A stretch of 64,000 bases of DNA from Clostridia bacterium (GTDB lineage: Bacteria; Bacillota; Clostridia; UBA1381): the NCBI GenBank assembly GCA_900751885.1, contig CAADTH010000050.1, forward strand, positions 124,001-188,000. The letters run 5' to 3'. Positions 52,865 through 60,444 of the stretch are shown here, in pieces; the first letter of the stretch is position 1; every line of letters begins with the position of its first letter. The translations under genes and the position numbers were made by a program. The notes under the pieces were generated by a model, which saw only the letters and a list, made by a program, of their open reading frames with translations, was not told the DNA's origin and made no database searches.

Positions 52865-54508
52865 ATGGCACGAAAAAGCAGAAGAAATATTACATTTGAT
52901 ACAATATCTCAATCAACAAACTCATTAAAGTACTCTACCGCTTTATATACTCGTCTTTCATCAGAAGATAAAGACGAAGATTGTATAGAGACTCAAATAT
53001 CAACGCTAAAAAATTATATCGCTGATAAACCTGAATTTGAACTTTTTGATATTTATGTTGATAATGGAAACACGGGCACAAATTTTAACCGTCCTGATTT
53101 TCAAAGAATGATGCATGATATAAAGAATAATTCAATTAATTGTATTATTGTTCGTGATTTATCAAGACTAGGACGTGAATATATACAGACAAGTGAATTA
53201 ATAGAAACAGTGTTTCCGTTTATAGGTGTTCGTTTTATTTCCGTATCAGATAATTATGACAGTTTTGATTCTAAATGTAATAATATTCAATTATTAGTGT
53301 CAGCAAAAAATATCTTAAATGATAATTACGCTAAAAACGTAAGTAAGAACGTATTTACCGCATATGAGTTACTACAAAAAGAAGGTAAGTTCTCAGGTCA
53401 GTATGCCGCATATGGATACCTTAAATCTAAAGAAGATAAACATAAACTAATTATTGACCCTGAAACAGCACCAACGGTTCAGAATATATTTAAATGGAAA
53501 CTTGATGGTATGGGGAATTTATTAATTGCGAGAAGATTAAATGAACAATCAATATTATCTCCTAATAATTATCGGTATTCTATTGGAATTGTAAAACATC
53601 AGAAATATGCAAATCCTTTACCCTGGAAAGCAGATACCGTTCGTATCATATTAACTAATCCAATTTATGTTGGAGATATGGTACAACATAAAAAGCAACA
53701 AGCGCTATTTATGGGACAGCCAAAAACAAAACGTTTACCCCCTGATGAATGGGTAAGAATAAAAAATACACATGAGCCAATTATTAGCAGGGATGTATTT
53801 GATGAAGTACAAAATCTTTTAAAATTACAACGTGAAAAAAGGAAAGCAAAAAAAACCACAGAGGAAAATATTTTTAAAGGTTTATTTATTTGCCCTGAAT
53901 GTGGTCGAAAACTACAGCGTCATAATGGTCTTTTTCTATGTCCGACTTATTTAGAAACTAAAAAGTTAAGTTGCAAACGAGAACCACTAAAAGAAAATCA
54001 ACTAAGAGAGATTGTTTATCAGTTAATCGTAAAGCAAATTAATCAAGGCGTAAATCTTTTAGAAATAATAAATGAATTTAAAAACTCGCCATTATATAGT
54101 CAGAAAAACAATGAATTTCAAACTGAAATTTCACATTTAAATCAGATGTTATTTAGAATAAATACATTAAAGGATTCTTTATATGAGAATTATGAAAATG
54201 GTATATTGGATGAAACTGAATATAAATATGGAGTTCAAAAGTATAATATTGATGAAAAACAAATACGTAAACAATTAGAAGAGATGCAAATGAACCAAAC
54301 TAATTTAAATGATACAGTAAACAATAATAAATACTTATCTATATTAAATCAATTTAAAAATCAAAAAAGTCTAACAAGGGAAATGTTAACTACTATTGTA
54401 CACCACATTGAACTTTATCCAAATAATTATATGTACATTCACTGGAATTTTCGTGATGAATATATGAACTTAATATCGTTATTAGATTTATCGGAGGTGT
54501 GTGCATGA
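52865..54508 (+). CDS. Large serine recombinase 2
   Basis: A 547-residue recombinase. Nucleophile Ser is in ALYTRLSSEDK, then IIVRDLSRLGREYIQTSELI. It has a recombinase domain, a zinc ribbon (FICPECGRKLQRHNGLFLCPTY) and a C-terminal coiled coil. ATG 52865 follows GGAGGCGATATA, 1 nt after the previous stop. It is clearly diverged from recombinases 1 and 3, so the three are not recent copies and probably have different roles. Confidence 0.95.
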   Translation: MARKSRRNITFDTISQSTNSLKYSTALYTRLSSEDKDEDCIETQISTLKNYIADKPEFELFDIYVDNGNTGTNFNRPDFQRMMHDIKNNSINCIIVRDLSRLGREYIQTSELIETVFPFIGVRFISVSDNYDSFDSKCNNIQLLVSAKNILNDNYAKNVSKNVFTAYELLQKEGKFSGQYAAYGYLKSKEDKHKLIIDPETAPTVQNIFKWKLDGMGNLLIARRLNEQSILSPNNYRYSIGIVKHQKYANPLPWKADTVRIILTNPIYVGDMVQHKKQQALFMGQPKTKRLPPDEWVRIKNTHEPIISRDVFDEVQNLLKLQREKRKAKKTTEENIFKGLFICPECGRKLQRHNGLFLCPTYLETKKLSCKREPLKENQLREIVYQLIVKQINQGVNLLEIINEFKNSPLYSQKNNEFQTEISHLNQMLFRINTLKDSLYENYENGILDETEYKYGVQKYNIDEKQIRKQLEEMQMNQTNLNDTVNNNKYLSILNQFKNQKSLTREMLTTIVHHIELYPNNYMYIHWNFRDEYMNLISLLDLSEVCA

Positions 54509-56070
54509 GTAATTATACAGTTGCATTATATCTAAGACTTTCAGATGATGATTGTTATAAAGAAAATGAAAGTATGAGTATAAAGAATCAACGTATCTTT
54601 CTTCAACAATATATAGAGAATCATAGCGATTTTGTAGGTTCTAAAATTGTTGAATTTGTTGATGATGGATATTCAGGATTAACATTCAATCGTCCTGGTA
54701 TACAAGCACTATTAGATTTAGTTAAAAAACAAAGAATAAATTGCATAATTGTAAAAGACATTTCAAGATTCGGAAGAAACTTCATTGATGTTTGTGATTA
54801 TACAGAACAAATATTCCCATTTTGGAATGTACGGTTTATTTCTGTGGGTGATAATTATGATTCGACTTCTTTCAAAGGTACTACAAGCGGTATGGGAATA
54901 CCATTCTTATCACTCCGTAACCAACTTTACAGTATGGATATTTCCAGCAAAATAAAAAGCAACTTAAAAACAAAAATGCAAAATGGAACATTTATCGGGA
55001 ATTATGCCTTTTATGGTTACAAAAAATCTGATAAAGATAAAAATAAACTTGTTATTGATACAGAAGCGGCAAAAGTTGTTAGACGCATTTTTGCGATGTC
55101 AAAAAACGGTTTAAATGCAACACAAATAGCTCAAACATTAAATTTTGAAAATATTCCTTCTCCAGCAAAATACAAAAAAACAAATGGATGTAAAATGAAA
55201 TGGAATATTGCAAATGATGAAATGCTATGGAGTCCCCACAGTATAAAAAATATATTAACTAATGAAGGATATACAGGCAAATTAATACGAGGGAAACACA
55301 AACGTATTGATATAGGTGTTAATAGATGTAAAACCTTACCTAACGACCAGTGTATTATCATTCCTAATGCCTTTGATGCCATTGTTACCGAAAACGAGTT
55401 TTACGCTGTACAACATAAAAGAAGGTGTGATATTCAAATTCCGCATAATACTAATCAACCCTTATATGGAATATTAAAATGCGGACATTGTGGTCGTTCT
55501 TTACATAAATCAAAAAGTAAAGAAGCGCAATATTTCTGTGATTATAAAACAAAAACTATCGGTATCCCATGCATGGAGCGAATCAAAGAAAAAGATATAC
55601 TGGATGCTTTATTATTGAGTATTAATCATCAAATTGAACTTTCAAAAAATTATAAGTTATTAAGCTCCTTTAAAAATAAAAACAATGAAAACAAAAAATT
55701 AATACAAATGGAATTAAAACATTTATGTGATGAAAAAGATAGACTTTTATTAGAATACTTAGATGGGAAAATTCCTCAAAATGATTTCATTTATCGTAAA
55801 AATGTGTTAGTTGAAAAAATAAACAAATATCAAGATGAATTGGATATATTAACACAAAATGCTGAAATTGATAATAATTATCATTCTGCATTAAAACAAT
55901 GTAACGGTATAGTTGAAATAACAAAAGAGGTTGTCAACTCTTTAGTAAAAGGCATATACGTTTACAATGAAAACACTTTAAAAATTATTTGGAAATATCA
56001 AGATGAATACAAGAAGCTATTAAACTATTCTAAATGTATGAATGGCAATATTTTAAAATCTTGTATTTAA
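54505..56070 (+). CDS. Large serine recombinase 3
   Basis: A 521-residue recombinase. Nucleophile Ser is in ALYLRLSDDD; IIVKDISRFGRNFIDVCDYT follows. It has a recombinase domain, a zinc ribbon (LKCGHCGRSLHKSKSKEAQYFCDY) and a coiled coil. It overlaps recombinase 2 by 4 nt (ATGA) and has GGAGGTG upstream. It ends 230 bp from the right attachment core. All catalytic residues look intact in all three proteins. Confidence 0.95.
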   Translation: MSNYTVALYLRLSDDDCYKENESMSIKNQRIFLQQYIENHSDFVGSKIVEFVDDGYSGLTFNRPGIQALLDLVKKQRINCIIVKDISRFGRNFIDVCDYTEQIFPFWNVRFISVGDNYDSTSFKGTTSGMGIPFLSLRNQLYSMDISSKIKSNLKTKMQNGTFIGNYAFYGYKKSDKDKNKLVIDTEAAKVVRRIFAMSKNGLNATQIAQTLNFENIPSPAKYKKTNGCKMKWNIANDEMLWSPHSIKNILTNEGYTGKLIRGKHKRIDIGVNRCKTLPNDQCIIIPNAFDAIVTENEFYAVQHKRRCDIQIPHNTNQPLYGILKCGHCGRSLHKSKSKEAQYFCDYKTKTIGIPCMERIKEKDILDALLLSINHQIELSKNYKLLSSFKNKNNENKKLIQMELKHLCDEKDRLLLEYLDGKIPQNDFIYRKNVLVEKINKYQDELDILTQNAEIDNNYHSALKQCNGIVEITKEVVNSLVKGIYVYNENTLKIIWKYQDEYKKLLNYSKCMNGNILKSCI

Positions 56071-56250
56071 ATTAACACATGTTAAATAATGAGATTATTA
56101 TGTTACTAAAGCTTATACCAAAAAGGAATACGTCAGTATTCGGACTTATTAACAGATTTATCTTTAATTCAATGTTATGGTAAATTTGAAAAATGGGCAA
56201 GTTGGAATAACATGATTTATATTGGTCAAACATTGAGATAATCACCCTGA

Positions 56251-56290
56251 GTAAAGACTAATAAAAAATATATTTTTTATTAGTCTTTAC
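56251..56290. repeat. Perfect 40-bp palindrome beside the right attachment core
   Basis: GTAAAGACTAATAAAAAATA (56251-56270) is followed immediately by its exact inverse (56271-56290), 10 bp from the CCCCG core. The A/T runs give terminator character on both strands, and the end of the right arm contains the TTAGTC half-site motif used in attP. It may insulate the element from cotJ transcription. Confidence 0.88.
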
Positions 56291-56305
56291 TTGACAGAAG
56301 CCCCG
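56280..56305. other. attR: right junction, core CCCCG at 56301-56305
   Basis: The element arm TTAGTC (56280-56285) to the core is the mirror of the left arm GACTAA. With the left arm it forms an imperfect dyad matching TTAGTC-N-T-N4-T-N-ACA-NN-AGC on each side of the core. Chromosomal cotJC sequence starts right after the core. Confidence 0.88.
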
Positions 56306-56403
56306 TTCGGTCCGCCATACTGTGTAATAATTTCATTAGCCAATTTTGGATTTGGATTTTTCACCTTAATCGGGAATTCCAAATGCTTCTGATACATAAA
56401 CAT
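56301..56403 (-). pseudogene. cotJC: cotJC, 5' part (codons 1-34), split by the integrated element
   Basis: Starts at ATG 56403 (overlapping the cotJB stop as TAATG) and encodes MFMYQKHLEFPIKVKNPNP..., QYGGPNG, the canonical CotJC N-terminus. It then runs into element DNA and stops within five codons, so the product would be a ~38-residue fragment. The break falls just before the Glu of GELAAS, the first predicted metal ligand of the Mn-catalase fold. The remaining codons are at 2489-3006. Confidence 0.95.
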
Positions 56404-56696
56404 TAGCGAATGACCTCCTTTTCGTTTGGATTATCCCACGGCCATGGATCGTCCAGCCAATTATAGCGGTCAAAGTTTGCCGCATGGAATGCAGAAAGCG
56501 GACCGAATCTGGTCTCATATTCTCTTACTGCTTCTTTGTGTTTCATTACCAAATCACGAAACATCTCAAATGCCTTTTTGTCATTTGGATGGGTATCAAG
56601 ATAAAGCTGCAGGTCATACGCTGCAAAATGGTACATCTGTACCTTTTTTAGAAATTGCTGTCTGTCAGCACAAGGTTCTTTGAATCCAATTTCCAT
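56403..56696 (-). CDS. cotJB: CotJB spore coat protein
   Basis: A 97-residue protein with LKKVQMYHFAAYDLQLYLDTHPNDKKAFEMF and FDRYNWLDDPWPWDN, the CotJB family signature. It is part of the cotJABC spore coat operon. I use ATG 56696 (MEIGFKEPC); a longer frame reaches 56738 but overlaps cotJA more. It lies between cotJA and the broken cotJC, with GGAGG for cotJC inside its 3' end. Confidence 0.92.
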   Translation of the reverse strand: MEIGFKEPCADRQQFLKKVQMYHFAAYDLQLYLDTHPNDKKAFEMFRDLVMKHKEAVREYETRFGPLSAFHAANFDRYNWLDDPWPWDNPNEKEVIR

Positions 56697-56697
56697 G

Positions 56698-56919
56698 TCA
56701 TATACCCCCGTTTCCTTTGCATACTTTTCCATATTCACAGATTGTCAGAGCAAGCTCTGGGAACAAAGTACCTTCCTCTAACGCTTTTTCTACACAAAAC
56801 GTTTCATTTAAATACTGAACAGGTACATAGCCATAGCCGACACAGCCACAATTTCTCATTGGACATGCGCCGTCATAGTCTGCCGTCACAACGATTACAG
56901 CTTCCGTTTCATCATTCAT
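56698..56919 (-). CDS. cotJA: CotJA spore coat-associated protein
   Basis: A 73-residue protein with YVPVQYLNETFCVEKALEEGTLFPELALT, the CotJA signature, and several Cys residues. ATG 56919 (MNDETEAVIVV) follows AAAGGAGTG; a longer frame to 56955 includes that site. It is the first gene of the operon. In Bacillus cotJ is transcribed by sigma E in the mother cell; a sigma-E-like CATACATA lies about 60 bp upstream here but is not decisive. Confidence 0.93.
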   Translation of the reverse strand: MNDETEAVIVVTADYDGACPMRNCGCVGYGYVPVQYLNETFCVEKALEEGTLFPELALTICEYGKVCKGNGGI

Positions 56920-57017
56920 ACATGTACACTCCTTTACAAATTTTCGTATAGACAAGGCACCTGCCTATGTTTACATAATATGTATGAGACAAATAAAATG
57001 TGCATTGGTGCATCGGT

Positions 57018-57046
57018 TTGACATTCTGGCTTGTAGACTTTATAAT
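57018..57046 (+). promoter_or_regulatory. Consensus sigma-A promoter
   Basis: TTGACA (57018-57023), 17-nt spacer, TATAAT (57041-57046), 34 bp before the zinc-ribbon/TPR gene. Confidence 0.92.
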
Positions 57047-57079
57047 GGAAACAGAATGACCGAAATGAGGTGAGTGTAA

Positions 57080-58180
57080 ATGCAGCCGGAATATTGTACA
57101 AGCTGTGGGGCACGCTTACGAAAGGCAGACGTATTTTGCCCAAGATGCGGGCGAAGGATAAAAGAAGAAGATTCGCTTGACCGCGCACTTTCTATTGTAA
57201 ATCAGAAGCCAGTACCGGAGGAGAGGAAAAAACGCAAACCAACGGGAGAAAAGAAACAGAAAAAGAAGAAAAAAAGAACCGGAACGGTTGTAGTTATTTG
57301 CATTATAGCACTTGTCGGCGGCGTTTTTGGAGGATATCTCATCACTTCAGATGAAGTGGGGAACCAATTTCGAATGCTGAAAAGCTACCATGAGGGAAAA
57401 CAGATGTATGATGCGCAGGATTATGAGCAGGCGCTGAAGAAAATGAAGCAGGTAAAAGAGAACAGCCTTCTCTACCGGCAGGCGGAAGCCTATCAGGATA
57501 ACTGTTATTTAGAAATGGCGAGACAGTACTTTGAAGCAGAAGAGCTGGAGGAGTGCATCTCTGTTTTAGATAAGATAAAACCAGAAAGCAGAATCCACCC
57601 AGAAGCACAGAAGCTGACAGCAAATGCGAATTTGGCGCTCGGTGAGAAAAAATATGAAGAAAAAGAGTATGATCAGGCGATGATTTATTTTGAGAGCATC
57701 ACACAGGAGCAGGAGGATTATTCGCAGGCGAAGGCGAGAATCGACAGCATCCAGTCCTATTATATGACACAGGGCAAGCGCGCCTATTCAAGTGAGAGAT
57801 ATTCGGATGCGAAGAACTGGCTTGAGAAAATCAGAGAGTCAAGCGACCAATATTCCGAAGCACAGACCATTCTAGCGAAAATCGATCAGGCACAGACGCA
57901 AAAAGAGCAGGAAGAGCAAGAGGAGCAGGGAATCGGGACTACGATAAGCAAATGGAAGGAGGATATAAAAGGAAAAAAACTGATGAAGACAGGCGTCTTA
58001 ATCAGCAATAAAACAGCTCTTTATTATTCTCCTGATGAGAGCGGACGGAAGGCAGGAAATTACAAGAATACATCGAAATATAAAGTATATGATTATCAGG
58101 TGACACCGGACGGTGTGCTCTGGGTGCAAACGCTTTTAGAAGAAGGCGGCGAGCAGTATGTGTGGTCCATGGTAGAATAA
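57080..58180 (+). CDS. Zinc-ribbon, single-pass membrane TPR-like protein
   Basis: A 366-residue protein. A zinc ribbon sits at residues ~6-27 (CTSCGARLRKADVFCPRCGRR), then a Lys-rich cytoplasmic linker and one membrane helix (VVVICIIALVGGVFGGYLI). An extracellular set of about five TPR-like helical repeats follows (YEQALKKMKQVKENS, YDQAMIYFESITQE, YSDAKNWLEKIRESS). The C-terminus looks like an SH3-type domain (ISNKTALYYSPDESGRKAG...WVQTLL). It probably senses or organises the cell wall; no specific function is known. Confidence 0.8.
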   Translation: MQPEYCTSCGARLRKADVFCPRCGRRIKEEDSLDRALSIVNQKPVPEERKKRKPTGEKKQKKKKKRTGTVVVICIIALVGGVFGGYLITSDEVGNQFRMLKSYHEGKQMYDAQDYEQALKKMKQVKENSLLYRQAEAYQDNCYLEMARQYFEAEELEECISVLDKIKPESRIHPEAQKLTANANLALGEKKYEEKEYDQAMIYFESITQEQEDYSQAKARIDSIQSYYMTQGKRAYSSERYSDAKNWLEKIRESSDQYSEAQTILAKIDQAQTQKEQEEQEEQGIGTTISKWKEDIKGKKLMKTGVLISNKTALYYSPDESGRKAGNYKNTSKYKVYDYQVTPDGVLWVQTLLEEGGEQYVWSMVE

Positions 58181-58189
58181 AGGGGGCTA

Positions 58190-58404
58190 TAAAACATGTA
58201 CAGACCGCATAAAGCATGATAAAAGCTGAAAACAAGCTGACTCTAACTGCAAATATGATACTTGTTCTAAAAATCCATGCTTTATGCTACGTACGAAGCT
58301 CACCCTCGGAGTACGATTGTACGCTGTCGGGCAAGGGAAACAGCGGCAGATGCCGCTATTTCCTTCGCTTCGTCCATTCTGCACTATGTTTTCCTATCCC
58401 CTAC
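58190..58404. other. Intergenic region with several inverted repeats, no gene seen
   Basis: GCATAAAGCATG (about 58207-58218) and CATGCTTTATGC (about 58277-58288) are perfect distant inverses. Downstream, AGCGGCA-GA-TGCCGCT forms a hairpin extended by GGAAA / TTTCC. It may be a degenerate repeat element; I see no coding frame I trust. Confidence 0.4.
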
Positions 58405-58446
58405 AAAGGGGCTGTAAAAAAACTTGGTTTTTTTACAGCCCCTTTT
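58405..58446. terminator. Strong bidirectional terminator
   Basis: A 19-bp stem (58405-58423 with 58427-58445; GGGGCTGTAAAAAAAC arm) with T runs on both strands. It separates the TPR gene from the convergent exonuclease III gene. Confidence 0.92.
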
Positions 58447-58451
58447 CTTTA

Positions 58452-59204
58452 TCAAAAAATATCAAGCCCTACCGGACAGTGGTCACTGCCTAAAATATCA
58501 GTATAAATCATTGCGTCATTCATTTTATCTGCAATGCGTTTGGAAACCAGAAAGTAGTCGATGCGCCATCCAGCATTGGTTTGCCGTGCATGGAATTGGT
58601 AGGACCACCAGGAATATACGCCCGCTTTCTCTGGATAGAAATAGCGGAAGGAATCCACAAAACCGCTGTCTAAAAGCGCGGTCAGTTTTGCGCGCTCCTC
58701 TTCGGAGAAGCCGGCATTGCCGACATTGGTTTTGGCATTTTTCAAATCAATTTCGTTGTGTGCGACATTCAGATCGCCGCATAGGATGACAGGTTTTTTT
58801 GTATCCAACTGATTTAGATACGTTCGAAACGCATCCTCCCAAGACATACGGTATCCGATTCGGGCAAGTCCCCGCTGGGCGTTGGGGGTATAGACGTTGA
58901 CAAGAAAAAAGTCCTCAAATTCCAGTGTGACCGTACGGCCTTCCGTGTCATGCTCTGCCTTGCCGATTCCATAGGTGACGGCGAGCGGCGCAATCCGCGT
59001 GAACACAGCTGTACCCGAATAGCCTTTTTTCTCTGCACTGTTCCAGTACTGCGTATATCCGTCTAACAGCACTTCTGCCTGCTCCTTTTGCATTTTTGTC
59101 TCCTGTACGCAGAAAATATCCGCGTCCAGACTGCAAAATGTATCATAAAACCCTTTTTTTATGCAGGCGCGCAAGCCGTTTACATTCCAGGAAACCAGTT
59201 TCAT
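58452..59204 (-). CDS. xth: Exodeoxyribonuclease III (AP endonuclease)
   Basis: A 250-residue EEP-superfamily nuclease: LVSWNVNGLRA, IFCVQETKMQ, YGIGKAEHDTEGR, VNVYTPNAQ, LCGDLNVAHNEID, RIDYFLVS and GSDHCPVGLDI are the ordered active-site motifs. It repairs abasic sites and 3' blocks. ATG 59204 overlaps the upstream stop (TAATG), so it is co-transcribed with the CapD-like gene. The longer open frame to 59375 lies in capD and is rejected. Confidence 0.95.
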   Translation of the reverse strand: MKLVSWNVNGLRACIKKGFYDTFCSLDADIFCVQETKMQKEQAEVLLDGYTQYWNSAEKKGYSGTAVFTRIAPLAVTYGIGKAEHDTEGRTVTLEFEDFFLVNVYTPNAQRGLARIGYRMSWEDAFRTYLNQLDTKKPVILCGDLNVAHNEIDLKNAKTNVGNAGFSEEERAKLTALLDSGFVDSFRYFYPEKAGVYSWWSYQFHARQTNAGWRIDYFLVSKRIADKMNDAMIYTDILGSDHCPVGLDIF

Positions 59205-60238
59205 TACTTTGCCCTCCTCTGTGCTACATGGTACTCGGGTACGATTTTCTGCAGCTCCTGCCGGATGGTGTCCTTTGGCGCATAAAAAAGCTGCTGAATT
59301 TGCTTTGTAAGTGCCTCTAAATTCACAGAAACCGCCGGTTCTGAAAAAATATGTGGAATAGCGGTTGGAAGACAATCGCCGTAAAATAATTCTTCAGAAA
59401 GCTTGTCTCCGGGACGCAGCCCAATCAGTTCAATTGGAATTTGTTTTCCGCTGTGCGCAATCAATTTCTGTGCCAAATCATAGATACGCACAGGATGCCC
59501 CATATCGAGCACAAAAATTCCGCCGTCGGCAAATCCGCAACACGAAAGCACAAGTCCTGCCGCTTCTTTGGGAGACATAAAAAACCGCGTTACCTTTTTG
59601 TCGGTAACAGTGACGGGCATTCCGCACGCGATTTGACCCTCAAAAAGCGGGAGGACAGACCCGCTGGAACCCAGCACATTGCCGAACCGTACCGCAGAAA
59701 ACGCGGTATAGGAAAGCGGATTCATCGCCTGCATCAAAAGCTCTCCAATTCGTTTTGTCGCACCCATCACGCTGACTGGGTTGACTGCCTTGTCCGTGGA
59801 TATCAAAATAAATTTTTCGGTCTCAAAGCGGTCGGCACAAAGGGCAGTATGGTACGTTCCCAGCACGTTGTTTTTCACAGCCTCTTCAGGGTTTTCTTCC
59901 ATAATTGGAACATGCTTGTGCGCCGCGGCATGGAATACGATTTGAGGCTTTTCCTCTAAAAAAATCTCTTCGAGTCTTTTTTTATCTCGAACAGAAGCCA
60001 AATAGGTCTTTACACAGGAAAGGGGAGATAGAAGATTCCGCATTTCATAGATTCCATTTTCCCAAGCGTCTGCAATCACAAGTGATTTGGGGTGATATGT
60101 AGCAATCTTCCTGCAGAGCCGTGAGCCGATAAAGCCAGCGCCGCCTGTAATGAGAATGCGTTTTCCTTTGAAATAAGCAGAAATTTTTTCGTCATCTGGA
60201 CAAATTTCTTTGCGGTTTGTCAGTGCTTCTATATCCAA
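59204..60238 (-). CDS. CapD-like UDP-sugar 4,6-dehydratase, short soluble form
   Basis: A 344-residue short-chain dehydrogenase/reductase. The NAD-binding motif is LITGGAGFIGS; FHAAAHKHVPIMEENPEEAVKNNVLGT and STDKAVNPVSVMGATKR (Met at the usual catalytic Tyr position) are typical of the CapD/FlaA1/UDP-GlcNAc 4,6-dehydratase group. It lacks the N-terminal membrane domain of full-length CapD. Its likely role is surface polysaccharide precursor synthesis. The start is TTG with GGAGGGAG upstream. It is the first gene of an operon with exonuclease III. Confidence 0.87.
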   Translation of the reverse strand: MDIEALTNRKEICPDDEKISAYFKGKRILITGGAGFIGSRLCRKIATYHPKSLVIADAWENGIYEMRNLLSPLSCVKTYLASVRDKKRLEEIFLEEKPQIVFHAAAHKHVPIMEENPEEAVKNNVLGTYHTALCADRFETEKFILISTDKAVNPVSVMGATKRIGELLMQAMNPLSYTAFSAVRFGNVLGSSGSVLPLFEGQIACGMPVTVTDKKVTRFFMSPKEAAGLVLSCCGFADGGIFVLDMGHPVRIYDLAQKLIAHSGKQIPIELIGLRPGDKLSEELFYGDCLPTAIPHIFSEPAVSVNLEALTKQIQQLFYAPKDTIRQELQKIVPEYHVAQRRAK

Positions 60239-60406
60239 TGAACTCCCTCCTTCCCAGTAATAAAATATATCATAGTTTGTTACAATTCATTCCAAAAGCG
60301 AATGTATACCATAACTGCAGTTTCCTTCGGTGTTTTCTCTTTTTTTGATTGAATTTTGTGCAACTTGTCTTTTTTCTTGTATATAGACAAAAGAGAAAAC
60401 ACTTTT

Positions 60407-60436
60407 ATTATACCATAAATTGCTCATTCAGTACAA
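60407..60436 (-). promoter_or_regulatory. Promoter of the capD-xth operon
   Basis: On the minus strand: TTGTAC (60436-60431), 18-nt spacer, TATAAT (60412-60407). The transcript leader begins with GTGTTTTCTCTTTT (60402-60389), whose perfect inverse is 60343-60330, giving a long 5' hairpin. Confidence 0.65.
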
Positions 60437-60444
60437 GCGGTTAT

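Larger units (their letters stand above)
3002..56305. mobile_element. About 53.3-kb integrative conjugative element inserted in cotJC
   Basis: Both ends are fixed by the split cotJC gene and the shared CCCCG core, giving a period of 53,299 bp. Inside are the full set expected of a conjugative element: parAB, relaxase and MobC, coupling protein, VirB4 and membrane components, SSB, replication-initiator-like protein, XRE regulators and three large serine recombinases. It also encodes a Tad pilus system and large secreted proteins. Base composition is far richer in A+T than both flanks, indicating recent acquisition from a different background. No resistance gene is visible; the only obvious accessory cargo is the SLOG operon at 47112-49179. 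Confidence 0.95.

Noticed and set aside
56099..56241. Short frames after recombinase 3 (for example one ending MIYIGQTLR)
   Set aside because: No start codon with a ribosome site and an upstream stop in frame; at most a decayed gene remnant.
3002..56305. Antibiotic-resistance or toxin cargo
   Set aside because: I looked through all sizeable frames in the element and saw no resistance determinant; only the SLOG operon looks accessory.
56655..56951. 98-residue plus-strand frame opposite cotJA/cotJB
   Set aside because: It is the complementary shadow of the conserved cotJ genes.
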